Assembly (NCBI RefSeq): GCF_004349245.1
Contig: NZ_SMLC01000068.1
Span: 1 to 36,109, forward strand
Source: Actinomadura sp. 6K520
GTDB lineage: Bacteria > Actinomycetota > Actinomycetes > Streptosporangiales > Streptosporangiaceae
DNA length: 36,109 nucleotides
Reading direction: 5' to 3'
Shown here: positions 1 to 6,348 of the stretch, piece by piece
How the letters are laid out: every line of letters begins with the position of its first letter
Position numbering within the stretch: position 1 is the first letter of the stretch
Notes under the pieces: model-generated
Told to the model about the DNA's origin: nothing
Databases searched by the model: none
Seen by the model: only the letters and a program-made list of their open reading frames with translations
Made by a program: the position numbers and the translations under genes

Positions 1-96
1 ATCGCGAAGATGTTCACCGGCCGCCCATCGGTACCCGCCCGCGCAGGGCCCGCGCACCGATCCGGGCGCCAGGCCGCCGGTGAACATCTTCGCGAT
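1..96. repeat. Perfect inverted repeat at the window edge
   Basis: Bases 1-21 are the exact reverse complement of bases 76-96, and the match continues as 24 of 25 over 1-25/72-96. The right arm contains the start of the DUF4190 coding sequence. Because the left arm begins at base 1, the repeat may continue outside the window. A fold-back artefact at a contig end and a genuine hairpin are both possible; the sequence alone cannot decide. Confidence 0.9.
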
Positions 97-307
97 CTAC
101 TCCGTCGCGATGGGCGCGATCGGGCCGATCTCGTGCGGGCTGCTGTCCATCCCGGCGATCGTCACCGGGCATATGGGCCTGTCGCGGGCGCGCCGCTCGG
201 GCGAGCGCGGAACGGGCCTCGCGGTGGCCGGGATCGTCCTCGGCTGGCTCATGGTCGGTATCTGGATCCTGATCCTCATCGGCATCCTGCTCCCGGAAGA
301 GCAGTGA
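80..307 (+). CDS. DUF4190-type small membrane protein, 5' end uncertain
   Basis: The product from GTG 80 is 75 residues. It has two hydrophobic segments (about residues 3-27 and 46-71) separated by a basic loop rich in Arg and Gly. The pattern of a first helix ending in CGLLSIPA, then GH-x-GL-x-RARRSGE, then a second helix beginning GLAVAGIVLG is typical of DUF4190 proteins, which are actinobacterial membrane proteins of unknown function. The frame is open upstream to base 2 and reads as a proline-rich stretch, as these proteins often have, so GTG 80 may be internal and the gene may run off the window. However, bases 1-21 mirror the start of this gene, so the upstream reading may be unreliable. 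No clear ribosome binding site precedes GTG 80. Confidence 0.7.
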   Translation: MNIFAIYSVAMGAIGPISCGLLSIPAIVTGHMGLSRARRSGERGTGLAVAGIVLGWLMVGIWILILIGILLPEEQ

Positions 308-405
308 CCCGGAAAACGCGTTGCGGCGGCCGGCCGGGCGATGGCACCGTTGACGACGTCAGCCCGTCCAAGGCGGTGACACGAGACCCGAGAGGAGGAC
401 CGGCC

Positions 406-483
406 ATGGCTCTGGAGCAGTATCGACTCCGACTGCCCTCGGCGTCGCGCGCCCGCCCCGGCCGGTATCCCGTCTCCCGGTAG
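406..483 (+). CDS. Possible 25-residue peptide with a strong ribosome binding site
   Basis: An ATG at 406 is preceded by a near-consensus Shine-Dalgarno sequence (GAGGAGG, 392-398). It opens a short frame that starts MALEQYRLRLPS, is rich in Arg and Pro, and ends at TAG 481-483. No family is recognised. The good start signal is the only argument that it is translated. It could be a small protein, a leader peptide, or the remnant of a longer gene whose body was lost. It lies between the DUF4190 gene and the tRNA-like cluster, and nothing in the flanking bases (308-405, 484-530) looks like another gene. Confidence 0.3.
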   Translation: MALEQYRLRLPSASRARPGRYPVSR

Positions 484-530
484 CCCCCGGCCGAGCCGCA
501 GGCGAGTGACGCCACCCTCGCGACGATCAC

Positions 531-604
531 GCGGCTCTACTCCAACGGGCAGAGAGGCCACTCTCAGGAAGTGGATGTTCCGGGTTCGAATCCCGGGGGC
601 CGCA
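531..604 (+). tRNA. Noncanonical tRNA, anticodon CAG (Leu codon CUG), short variable loop
   Basis: A cloverleaf can be drawn. The acceptor is 531-537/597-603 with one G-T pair, and U8 is at 538. The D stem is 540-543 with 552-556, with A553 bulged. The anticodon stem 558-562/570-574 is perfect, its loop 563-569 carries CAG at 565-567 after U33, and the variable loop is five bases. The T stem is 580-584/592-596 with loop TTCGAAT, and the discriminator is A604. CCA is not encoded. CAG is a leucine anticodon, but bacterial tRNA-Leu normally has a long variable arm, which this lacks. The D-stem bulge is shared with the next gene. It may be a noncanonical or decayed tRNA; its amino acid cannot be assigned. 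Confidence 0.65.
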
Positions 605-609
605 CGCAT

Positions 610-682
610 GCCTCCGTAGTCCAACGGCAGAGACAGCGGCATGAGGTGCCGTGTGCTGGGGGTTCGAATCCCTCCGGAGGTA
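610..682 (+). tRNA. Noncanonical tRNA, anticodon GAG (Leu codon CUC/CUU), short variable loop
   Basis: The acceptor is 610-616/675-681 with a terminal G-T pair. U8 is at 617. The D stem is 619-622 with 630-634, with A631 bulged. The anticodon stem is 636-640/648-652 with a G-T pair, and the loop 641-647 carries GAG at 643-645 after U33. The variable loop is 653-657, and the T stem is 658-662/670-674 with loop TTCGAAT. The discriminator is A682 and CCA is not encoded. As in its neighbour five bases upstream, a leucine anticodon sits in a type-I body, and the same D-stem bulge occurs. The two look like divergent members of one odd tRNA family. Confidence 0.65.
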
Positions 683-708
683 CGGAACGGGCCGGACGGC
701 CCGCAGTG

Positions 709-792
709 GGGGCGGCGCCGACGCCCGGAGAGTCGGGCCTGCCTGTAAAGCAGGTGCCTCGCGCTGAGTGGGTTCGAATCCCACCCGCCCCA
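709..792 (+). tRNA. tRNA-Tyr-like gene (anticodon GTA) with unusual core
   Basis: The acceptor is 709-715/785-791 and the D stem is 718-721/733-736. The anticodon stem 738-742/750-754 is perfect, and its loop carries GTA at 745-747. A 13-base variable region (755-767) fits a type-II tRNA-Tyr. The T stem is 768-772/780-784 with loop TTCGAAT, and the discriminator is A792. The anticodon and length indicate Tyr. The positions equivalent to U8 and A14 are both C (716 and 722), which would break a nearly universal tertiary pair. The variable arm pairs only weakly. It may be an accessory or degenerating tRNA-Tyr rather than the housekeeping copy. Confidence 0.7.
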
Positions 793-822
793 CCGCCGCA
801 CCGGCGAAGTTCCGGGCCGGCA

Positions 823-865
823 TTGCGGTGCGCGCGTTACTGAACTAATGTCTGGACACGTGTCC
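823..865 (+). promoter_or_regulatory. TetR-gene promoter and palindromic operator
   Basis: A -35 TTGCGG (823-828) and a -10 TAATGT (846-851) are separated by 17 bases. Immediately downstream is the perfect 12-bp palindrome GGACACGTGTCC (854-865), covering the expected transcription start near 858. The palindrome is a likely autoregulatory operator for the TetR protein encoded here. The ATG at 848 would lie inside the -10 box, so a transcript from this promoter would start near the in-frame GTG at 860 and be leaderless. Confidence 0.55.
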
Positions 866-1447
866 GGTAACGAGCAGCTGACGACCGAGCCCACCCGCCG
901 CCGTCTCACCGACCGGCAGGCCGACACGGTGCGGCGGCTGACCGACGCCGCCGTGGTGGAGGTCGGCGAGACCGGCTACGACGGCCTCACCGTCCGCAAC
1001 GTCGCCAAGCGCGCCGGGGTCGCGCCCGCGACCGCCTACACCTACTTCGCGTCGAAGAACCACCTGATCACCGAGGTGTTCTGGCGGCGGCTCAGCGCGC
1101 TGCCGCCGGTGGAGGCCGACGGCACGCTGCACGAGCGCGTGGTGGAGACACTGCGCGAGATCGCGCTGCTGGTGTCGGACGAGCCGGAGCTGGCGGCGGC
1201 GTGCACCACCGCGCTGCTCGGCACCGACCCCGACGTCCGCGAGCTGCGGGTGCGCATCGGCGTCGCGATCCGCGGGCGGATCCAGGCCGCGCTGCGCGAC
1301 CACGACGACCCCAAGATCCTCGGCGCGCTGGAGCTGGCCTACACCGGCGCGCTCGTGCACGCCGGCATGGGCTACACGTCCTACGCCCGCGTCGCCGACC
1401 GGCTCGCCGAGATGGCGGAGCTCATCCTGCCCGAACCCGCCGAGTGA
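848..1447 (+). CDS. TetR/AcrR-family transcriptional regulator of the CYP51 operon
   Basis: The product is 199 residues from ATG 848, or 195 from GTG 860. The N-terminal helix-turn-helix spans about residues 25-70, with a recognition region reading VAKRAGVAPATAYTYF, the classical TetR signature. The C-terminal half is the usual all-helical ligand-binding and dimerisation domain. The gene leads a tight + strand series of P450, SDR, CYP51, ferredoxin and SnoaL-like genes. The same position is held by a TetR gene (Rv0767c) in the M. tuberculosis cyp51 cluster, so it probably represses its own operon in response to a lipid or sterol-like ligand. The ligand is inference. The promoter and palindrome overlapping the ATG suggest that GTG 860 may be the true start. 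Confidence 0.9.
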   Translation: MSGHVSGNEQLTTEPTRRRLTDRQADTVRRLTDAAVVEVGETGYDGLTVRNVAKRAGVAPATAYTYFASKNHLITEVFWRRLSALPPVEADGTLHERVVETLREIALLVSDEPELAAACTTALLGTDPDVRELRVRIGVAIRGRIQAALRDHDDPKILGALELAYTGALVHAGMGYTSYARVADRLAEMAELILPEPAE

Positions 1448-1457
1448 GGTGACGGCC

Positions 1458-2669
1458 GTGGCGCCTGCCGCGCAGATCCACTACAGCCCCTTCGACTACG
1501 CGGTCCACGAGGACCCCTACCCCTGCTACGCGCGGCTCCGCGACGAGGCGCCGCTCTACCGCAACGACGAGCTGGGCTTCTGGGCGCTGTCCCGGCACGC
1601 GGACGTGTCCGCCGCGTTCCGCGACCACGCGACGTTCTCCAACTCCCACGGCGTCTCGCTTGAGCCGAGCGCCTGGGGGCCGCACGCGCACCGGACGATG
1701 TCGTTCCTCGCGCTCGACCCGCCACGCCACACCCGGATGCGGGCGCTGGTGTCCAAGGGCTTCACGCCCCGGCGGGTCAAGGAGATGGGCGACGGCATCA
1801 GGGCTCTCGCCAGGCGCCACCTGGAGCCCGCCCTGGACAGGCGCGAGTTCGACTTCGTGTCCGACTTCGCCGGGCTGCTGCCCATGGACGTCATCTCCGA
1901 GATGATGGGCGTCCCCGAGGCCGACCGGGTGGAGGTCCGCCGGCTCGCCGACCTCGTCGTCCACCGGGAAGAGGGCCTCAACGACGTCCCGCCCGCCGGG
2001 ATGGACGCGGCGCTCACGCTCGTCGGCTACTACCAGGACATGGTGGCCGAGCGCAGGCGCCGACCCGCGGACGATCTCACCTCGGCGCTGCTGGACGCCG
2101 AGATCGACGGCGACCGGCTGGACGACAGAGAGATCATCGCGTTCCTGTTCCTGATGGTGGTCGCCGGCAACGAGACCACGACCAAGCTCCTCGCCAACGC
2201 CCTGTACTGGGGCTCGCAGAACCCGGAGCAGGCTGCCAAACCCTTCGGTGACCCGGGACGGGTCGACGACTGGGTCGAGGAGACGCTCCGCTACGACACG
2301 TCCAGCCAGATGCTCGCCAGGCTGGTCACGCGGGACATCGAGCTGCACGGGCAGCGGGTCCCCGAGGGCGACCGGATGCTGCTGCTGGTCGGGTCGGCCA
2401 ACCGCGACCCGCGGGTCTTCCCGGACGCCGACGCCTACGACCTCGACCGCGACACCTCGCAGCTCGTCAGCTTCGGCGGCGGCCGGCACTTCTGCCTGGG
2501 CGCCAACCTCGCCCGCCTGGAGGCGCGTATCGCGCTCGGCGAGCTGGTCCGGCACGTCTCCTCCTTCGAGGTCGACCACGCCGGCGCGGAGCGGGTCCAT
2601 TCGGTGAACGTCCGCGGCTTCGCGACGCTGCCTGTGCGCGTGGTCGGCCGGGGACGGGGGGAGAGCTAG
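1458..2669 (+). CDS. Cytochrome P450, CYP123-like
   Basis: A soluble heme monooxygenase of about 403 residues. It has the I-helix oxygen-activation motif AGNETT, the K-helix ExxR (EETLR), and the heme-binding loop FGGGRHFCLG with the cysteine ligand near residue 346. The start is chosen at GTG 1458 because GAGGTGA (1446-1452), a perfect anti-SD match, lies five bases upstream; GTG 1449 is an in-frame alternative. Sequence and position next to CYP51 match CYP123 (Rv0766c) of M. tuberculosis, whose substrate is unknown. Electrons probably come from the ferredoxin three genes downstream. No ferredoxin reductase is encoded nearby. Confidence 0.92.
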   Translation: MAPAAQIHYSPFDYAVHEDPYPCYARLRDEAPLYRNDELGFWALSRHADVSAAFRDHATFSNSHGVSLEPSAWGPHAHRTMSFLALDPPRHTRMRALVSKGFTPRRVKEMGDGIRALARRHLEPALDRREFDFVSDFAGLLPMDVISEMMGVPEADRVEVRRLADLVVHREEGLNDVPPAGMDAALTLVGYYQDMVAERRRRPADDLTSALLDAEIDGDRLDDREIIAFLFLMVVAGNETTTKLLANALYWGSQNPEQAAKPFGDPGRVDDWVEETLRYDTSSQMLARLVTRDIELHGQRVPEGDRMLLLVGSANRDPRVFPDADAYDLDRDTSQLVSFGGGRHFCLGANLARLEARIALGELVRHVSSFEVDHAGAERVHSVNVRGFATLPVRVVGRGRGES

Positions 2670-2672
2670 AGC

Positions 2673-3452
2673 ATGCCCAGGTTCGATCCCCATCCCGAGC
2701 GGCGCCCGGTCGTGGTGGCGGGCGCGTCGTCCGGCATCGGCGCGGCCACGGCGGCGGCGCTGGCGGCGGCCGGGCACCCGGTCGCGCTCGGCGCGCGGCG
2801 CGCCGACAGGTGCGAGGAACTCGCCGCCACCATCCGGGCAGGCGGGGGAGAGGCGTTCGCGCACCCGCTGGACGTCGGCGACGCCGACTCCGTCAAGGCG
2901 TTCGCGGCGGCCGCCGAGGACGCGCTCGGCCCGGTCGAGGTCGTCGTGTCCGGCGCCGGCGACCTGTCCGCCGGGCGCCTGCACGAACTCGGCTCCGCCG
3001 AGTTCGTCGCGCAGGTGCAGGTCCACCTCGTCGGCGCGCACCGGCTCGTGTCGCACTTCGTCCCGCCGATGGTCGCGCGCCGGCGCGGCGACATCGTGTT
3101 CATCTCCTCGGACACCGTCCCCGCTCCGCGCTCCTGGACGGGCGCCTATGTCGCCGCCAAGAGCGGCGTGGAGGGCATGGCCCGCACCATGCAGATGGAG
3201 CTGGAAGGGACGGGGGTGCGGGCGTCCATCGTGCGGCCCGGACCCACCGCGACCGGCATGGGCATGACCTGGGACGCGGAGACGACCGGCGCCGTGCTGG
3301 AGGACTGGGTGAAGTGGGGCCACGCCCGCCACCCGTACTTCCTGCGCCCGTCCGACGTCGCCGCCGCCGTGGCCGCGGTCGTCGCGACCCCGCGCGGCGC
3401 CCATCTCCGGCTCGTCGAAGTACAGCCCGAAGCCCCCCTGGAGGATTCATGA
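2673..3452 (+). CDS. Short-chain dehydrogenase/reductase of the CYP51 operon
   Basis: The product is 259 residues with a Rossmann fold. The cofactor-binding glycine motif GASSGIG lies near residue 14, the catalytic serine in the strand reading VFISSD, and the catalytic Tyr-x3-Lys in YVAAK. The usual NNAG is replaced by SGAG. The gene begins three bases after the P450 stop, with GGGGGAG as ribosome binding site, and overlaps the CYP51 start by four bases (ATGA). It corresponds in place to Rv0765c of M. tuberculosis. It probably oxidises or reduces the alcohol or ketone product or substrate of one of the flanking P450s; the substrate is not known. Confidence 0.9.
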   Translation: MPRFDPHPERRPVVVAGASSGIGAATAAALAAAGHPVALGARRADRCEELAATIRAGGGEAFAHPLDVGDADSVKAFAAAAEDALGPVEVVVSGAGDLSAGRLHELGSAEFVAQVQVHLVGAHRLVSHFVPPMVARRRGDIVFISSDTVPAPRSWTGAYVAAKSGVEGMARTMQMELEGTGVRASIVRPGPTATGMGMTWDAETTGAVLEDWVKWGHARHPYFLRPSDVAAAVAAVVATPRGAHLRLVEVQPEAPLEDS

Positions 3453-4789
3453 CCGCTTTGGTGGAGCCGCGCGTGGTGTCGGGCGGGCCCGACCACCTGG
3501 AGGAACTCCGCTCGGACCCGATCGGGCTGATGCGGCGCGTCCGGGACGAGTGCGGCGACGTCGGCGAGTTCCGGCTCGCGGGACGGCGCGTCGTCCTGCT
3601 GACCGGCGCCGAGGCCAACGAGTACTTCTTCCGCGCCCCCGACGAGGAACTCGACCAGGCCGAGGCGTACCCGTTCATGACGCCGATCTTCGGCGAGGGC
3701 GTGGTGTTCGACGCCACCCCCGAGCAGCGCCGCGAGGCACTGCACAACCAGGCGCTCAAGGGCTCGTACATGAAGGGCCACGCCGCGACGATCGCCACCG
3801 AGGTGGACCGGATGGTCGCCGGCTGGGGCGACGAGGGCGAGATCGACCTGCTCGACTTCTTCGCCGAGCTGACGATCTACACCTCGTCGGCCTGCCTGAT
3901 CGGGCGCAAGTTCCGCGAGCAGCTCGACCGCCGGTTCGCCGACCTGTACCACGACCTCGAACGCGGCACCGACGCGCTCGCCTACGTCGACCCCTACGCC
4001 GACATCGAGAGCTTCCGCCGCCGCGACGCGGCCCGCGCGGCGCTCGTCGAGCTGGTCCAGGGCATCATGGACGGCCGCCCGCCGAACCCGCCGAAGGAGG
4101 ACCGCGACCTCCTCGACGTCCTCATGTCCATCAAGAACGAGGACGGCACGCTGCGGTTCGACGCCGACCAGGTCACCGGCATGTTCATCTCGATGATGTT
4201 CGCCGGCCACCACACCACGTCCGGTACCGCCGCGTGGACGCTGATCGAGCTGCTCCGCAACCCGGACGCGCTGGACGGCGTCGTCCGCGAGCTGGACGAG
4301 CTGTACGCGGACGGCAGCGAGGTGTCGTTCCAGGCGCTGCGCGCCATCCCGTACCTGGAGTCGACGATCAAGGAGGCGCTGCGGCTGCATCCGCCGCTGA
4401 TCCTGCTGCTGCGCGTCGCGCAGTCCGACCAGGAGGTGTGCGGGCACCGCATCCCGGCGGGCACGATGGTCGGCTGCAGCCTCGCCGTCTCCAACCGGAT
4501 CGAGAGCGACTTCCCCGACCCGGACGCCTTCCACCCCGAGCGCTACGTCGCCCCGCGCGAGGAGGACGTCCTCAACCGCTGGACGTGGGTGCCGTTCGGC
4601 GCGGGACGGCACCGCTGCGTCGGCGCGAACTTCGCGATGATGCAGCTCAAGGCGATCTTCTCGGTGCTGCTGCGGGACTGGGAGTTCGAGCCCGCGCAGC
4701 CCCTGGAGACCTACCGCAACGACCACTCGAAGATGGTCGTCCAGCTCGCCCAGCCGTGCGCGGCCCGGTACCGCAGGAGGCGCCGGTGA
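3449..4789 (+). CDS. cyp51: CYP51, sterol 14-alpha-demethylase
   Basis: The product is 446 residues and closely resembles M. tuberculosis CYP51 (Rv0764c). The substrate-channel region reads AYPFMTPIFGEGVVFD. The blocks LLDFFAELTIYTSSACLIG and RNDHSKMVVQLAQP are retained. The I-helix reads FAGHHTTSGT, with the His-Thr pair used for proton delivery in CYP51s. The heme loop is FGAGRHRCVG with Cys near residue 390. The family removes the 14-alpha-methyl group of lanosterol-type sterols using ferredoxin electrons. Actinomycetes of this kind are not known to make sterols, so the physiological substrate is open; host or environmental sterols are one option. ATG 3449 overlaps the SDR stop and the next gene starts on the stop of this one, so the set is translationally coupled. 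Confidence 0.96.
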   Translation: MTALVEPRVVSGGPDHLEELRSDPIGLMRRVRDECGDVGEFRLAGRRVVLLTGAEANEYFFRAPDEELDQAEAYPFMTPIFGEGVVFDATPEQRREALHNQALKGSYMKGHAATIATEVDRMVAGWGDEGEIDLLDFFAELTIYTSSACLIGRKFREQLDRRFADLYHDLERGTDALAYVDPYADIESFRRRDAARAALVELVQGIMDGRPPNPPKEDRDLLDVLMSIKNEDGTLRFDADQVTGMFISMMFAGHHTTSGTAAWTLIELLRNPDALDGVVRELDELYADGSEVSFQALRAIPYLESTIKEALRLHPPLILLLRVAQSDQEVCGHRIPAGTMVGCSLAVSNRIESDFPDPDAFHPERYVAPREEDVLNRWTWVPFGAGRHRCVGANFAMMQLKAIFSVLLRDWEFEPAQPLETYRNDHSKMVVQLAQPCAARYRRRRR

Positions 4790-4980
4790 GGATCGAGGCC
4801 GACCTGGACCTGTGCCAGGGGCACGCCATGTGCGAGATGGAGGCGCCGGACGTCTTCGAGGTCCCGCGCAAAGGGAAGGTCCGGGTCCTGGACGCCGAAC
4901 CGCCCGAGGACATGCGCGCCGAAGTGCAGGCCGCCGTCCGCTACTGCCCGACCCAGGCCCTCAAACTGCTGGAGGCATGA
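4786..4980 (+). CDS. 3Fe-4S ferredoxin partner of CYP51
   Basis: A small soluble ferredoxin of 64 residues. The cluster motif is CQGHAMC (Cys 10 and Cys 16, with His in place of a fourth cysteine) plus a distal CPTQ motif (Cys near residue 54), which predicts a [3Fe-4S] cluster. It matches the ferredoxin Rv0763c that lies next to CYP51 in M. tuberculosis and serves as its electron donor. GTG 4786 overlaps the CYP51 stop (GTGA) and is preceded by GCAGGAGGCGCC, which supplies the ribosome binding site. The gene ends in an ATGA overlap with the next gene. Confidence 0.93.
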   Translation: MRIEADLDLCQGHAMCEMEAPDVFEVPRKGKVRVLDAEPPEDMRAEVQAAVRYCPTQALKLLEA

Positions 4981-5531
4981 TGCCCTCGTTCCCCCGTGAA
5001 GAACTCGACGCGATGGTGGAGCACTGGCTGGCGGAGAACCGGCGCTGCGAGGAGGCGGGCGACTGGCGCCCCCTCGCCGACCTCTACACCGAGGACGCCA
5101 CCTACGGCTGGAACATCGGCCCCAAGCAGGACTTCATGGCCGTCGGGCGCGACGAGATCCGCGACATCGCCCTCGGCGCCGAGATGGGCGGGCTGGACGG
5201 CTGGACGTACCCGTACCAGAGCATCCTGATCGACGAGCGCAAGGGCGAGGTCGTCGGCTTCTGGAAGCAGGTCGCCGACGCCAAGCGCCCGGACGGGACG
5301 CCGTACGAGGTGCTCGGCATCGGCGGTTCGTGGTTCCGGTACGCGGGCAACCGGCAGTGGTCGTGGCAGCGCGACTGGTTCGACCTGGGCAACGTCACGG
5401 CGGTGTTCGTCGAGATGATGAAGGCGGACGTGCTGTCGGACGGGATGAAGCGGCGCCTGGACCGGGCGGCTTCCGGCGAGCCGATCCCCGGCTACTACCG
5501 GCGGGGGGAGAGCCCCGTCCCGATCTGGTGA
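4977..5531 (+). CDS. SnoaL/NTF2-like protein of the CYP51 operon
   Basis: The product is 184 residues from ATG 4977, or 183 from ATG 4980. It is soluble and shows the SnoaL/NTF2-like pattern: an N-terminal helix, then ADLYTEDATYGW, and alternating aromatic-rich strands (WSWQRDWFDLGNV). It is the counterpart of Rv0762c beside cyp51 in M. tuberculosis. Its function is unknown; the fold often binds small hydrophobic molecules or acts as an isomerase or hydrolase, so a role on the P450 product is plausible but inferred. The start codon overlaps the ferredoxin stop. This is the last gene of the operon; its stop abuts the stop of the convergent lipoprotein gene with no gap. Confidence 0.8.
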   Translation: MMPSFPREELDAMVEHWLAENRRCEEAGDWRPLADLYTEDATYGWNIGPKQDFMAVGRDEIRDIALGAEMGGLDGWTYPYQSILIDERKGEVVGFWKQVADAKRPDGTPYEVLGIGGSWFRYAGNRQWSWQRDWFDLGNVTAVFVEMMKADVLSDGMKRRLDRAASGEPIPGYYRRGESPVPIW

Positions 5532-5538
5532 TCAGATC
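5522..5538. terminator. Small hairpin across two abutting convergent stop codons
   Basis: GATCTG (5522-5527) pairs with CAGATC (5533-5538) around a five-base loop. It spans the TGA (5529-5531) of the SnoaL-like gene and the opposite-strand stop (5532-5534) of the lipoprotein gene. It is the only terminator-like element between the convergent genes and is short, so termination may be weak in both directions. Confidence 0.3.
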
Positions 5539-5993
5539 TGGCCCTCGGGCTTCTCCGGGATGGTCGCCTTGATCGCCGGGCCGAGCTCGATGAGCACGTC
5601 CCCGGCGGGGTGGTACTTGGGCGGGACGGTCACCTCGACGTAGGCCTGCCGCGCGACCGCGGTGAAGGTGACCGGGCGGTCGGCGGGGTACCCGAACCAG
5701 TCGATCCCGTTGATCGTCACCAGCGCCGACGCGGGCTGCAGCGAGGCGGGCCGCGGCACGCCGCAGCGCAGCGCGATCGCGGGCGACCCCCAGGCGGCGG
5801 TCAGCGGGGACTCGGGTGAGGAGTCGCGGCGTTCCTGGCCGTGCACGCTCGCGGGCAGCCGGAGCCCCTCGCAGAGCCGCCGCGTGGCCGCGTCGGGCTG
5901 CGGCTCGGGCACCTGCACGGCCCCGCCGCCGCAGGCGGCGGCCACCAGCGCCAGCCCCGCGACCAGGAACGGCTTCGGGCTAGATGTGAACAA
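5532..5993 (-). CDS. DUF3515-family lipoprotein
   Basis: The product is 153 residues. The N-terminal signal peptide is hydrophobic (FLVAGLALVAAAC) with the lipobox Cys at residue 21, followed by a Gly/Pro/Ala linker, so it should be a membrane-anchored extracytoplasmic lipoprotein. The rest matches the actinobacterial DUF3515 pattern, including ALRCGVPRP and INGIDWFGY, of unknown function. The start appears to be TTG 5993, which overlaps the 3' end of the Lrp-type gene by 14 bases, suggesting coupled translation. In many actinomycetes DUF3515, the Lrp-type protein and thiL are adjacent, as here. Confidence 0.85.
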   Translation of the reverse strand: MFTSSPKPFLVAGLALVAAACGGGAVQVPEPQPDAATRRLCEGLRLPASVHGQERRDSSPESPLTAAWGSPAIALRCGVPRPASLQPASALVTINGIDWFGYPADRPVTFTAVARQAYVEVTVPPKYHPAGDVLIELGPAIKATIPEKPEGQI

Positions 5994-6213
5994 TCGGGCA
6001 GGTCAGGGTGCGGGTGATGCCTTCGACCGCCTGGATCTGCGCGACGACGAGCTTGCCCAGCTCGTCGACATTGCGCGCCTCCGCCCGGACGATCACGTCG
6101 TACGGCCCCGTGACGTCCTCCGCCAGCGTCACACCGGATATGCCGGAGATGTGACTTGCGACGTCGGCTGCCTTGCCGACTTCGGTCTGGATGAGGATGT
6201 AGGCCTGCACCAT
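5980..6213 (-). CDS. Stand-alone Lrp/AsnC ligand-binding (RAM) domain protein
   Basis: The product is 77 residues and consists only of the C-terminal alpha/beta RAM domain of Lrp/AsnC regulators, with no helix-turn-helix. It reads MVQAYILIQTEVG at the start and contains the glycine turn GPYDVIVRAEA. ATG 6213 is chosen over an upstream in-frame start because GGAGG lies six bases before it and because the family begins at this point. Such small proteins form oligomers and bind amino acids or modulate full-length Lrp proteins; the ligand here is unknown. It is divergent from thiL and upstream of, and overlapping, the DUF3515 lipoprotein gene. Confidence 0.88.
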   Translation of the reverse strand: MVQAYILIQTEVGKAADVASHISGISGVTLAEDVTGPYDVIVRAEARNVDELGKLVVAQIQAVEGITRTLTCPIVHI

Positions 6214-6348
6214 CACGTCCTCCCCGGTCGGAGAATTGGCCGTCGGACGGTTCACCGTATCGTGTTACGCGCCGCGGCGGGCGGCCGGGGGAGGCGCGTG
6301 CCGCGATCGGGCCGCACGCGACCGCGTGAACGGGGGAACCGGCGGAAA

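Noticed and set aside
1422..3404. A 660-codon open frame antisense to the P450 and SDR genes
   Set aside because: The + strand frames carry complete P450 and SDR motifs; the - strand product has no family features.
848..5531. Fragment of a secondary-metabolite gene cluster
   Set aside because: No synthase, transporter or tailoring genes beyond the six. The order matches the conserved mycobacterial cyp51 operon instead.
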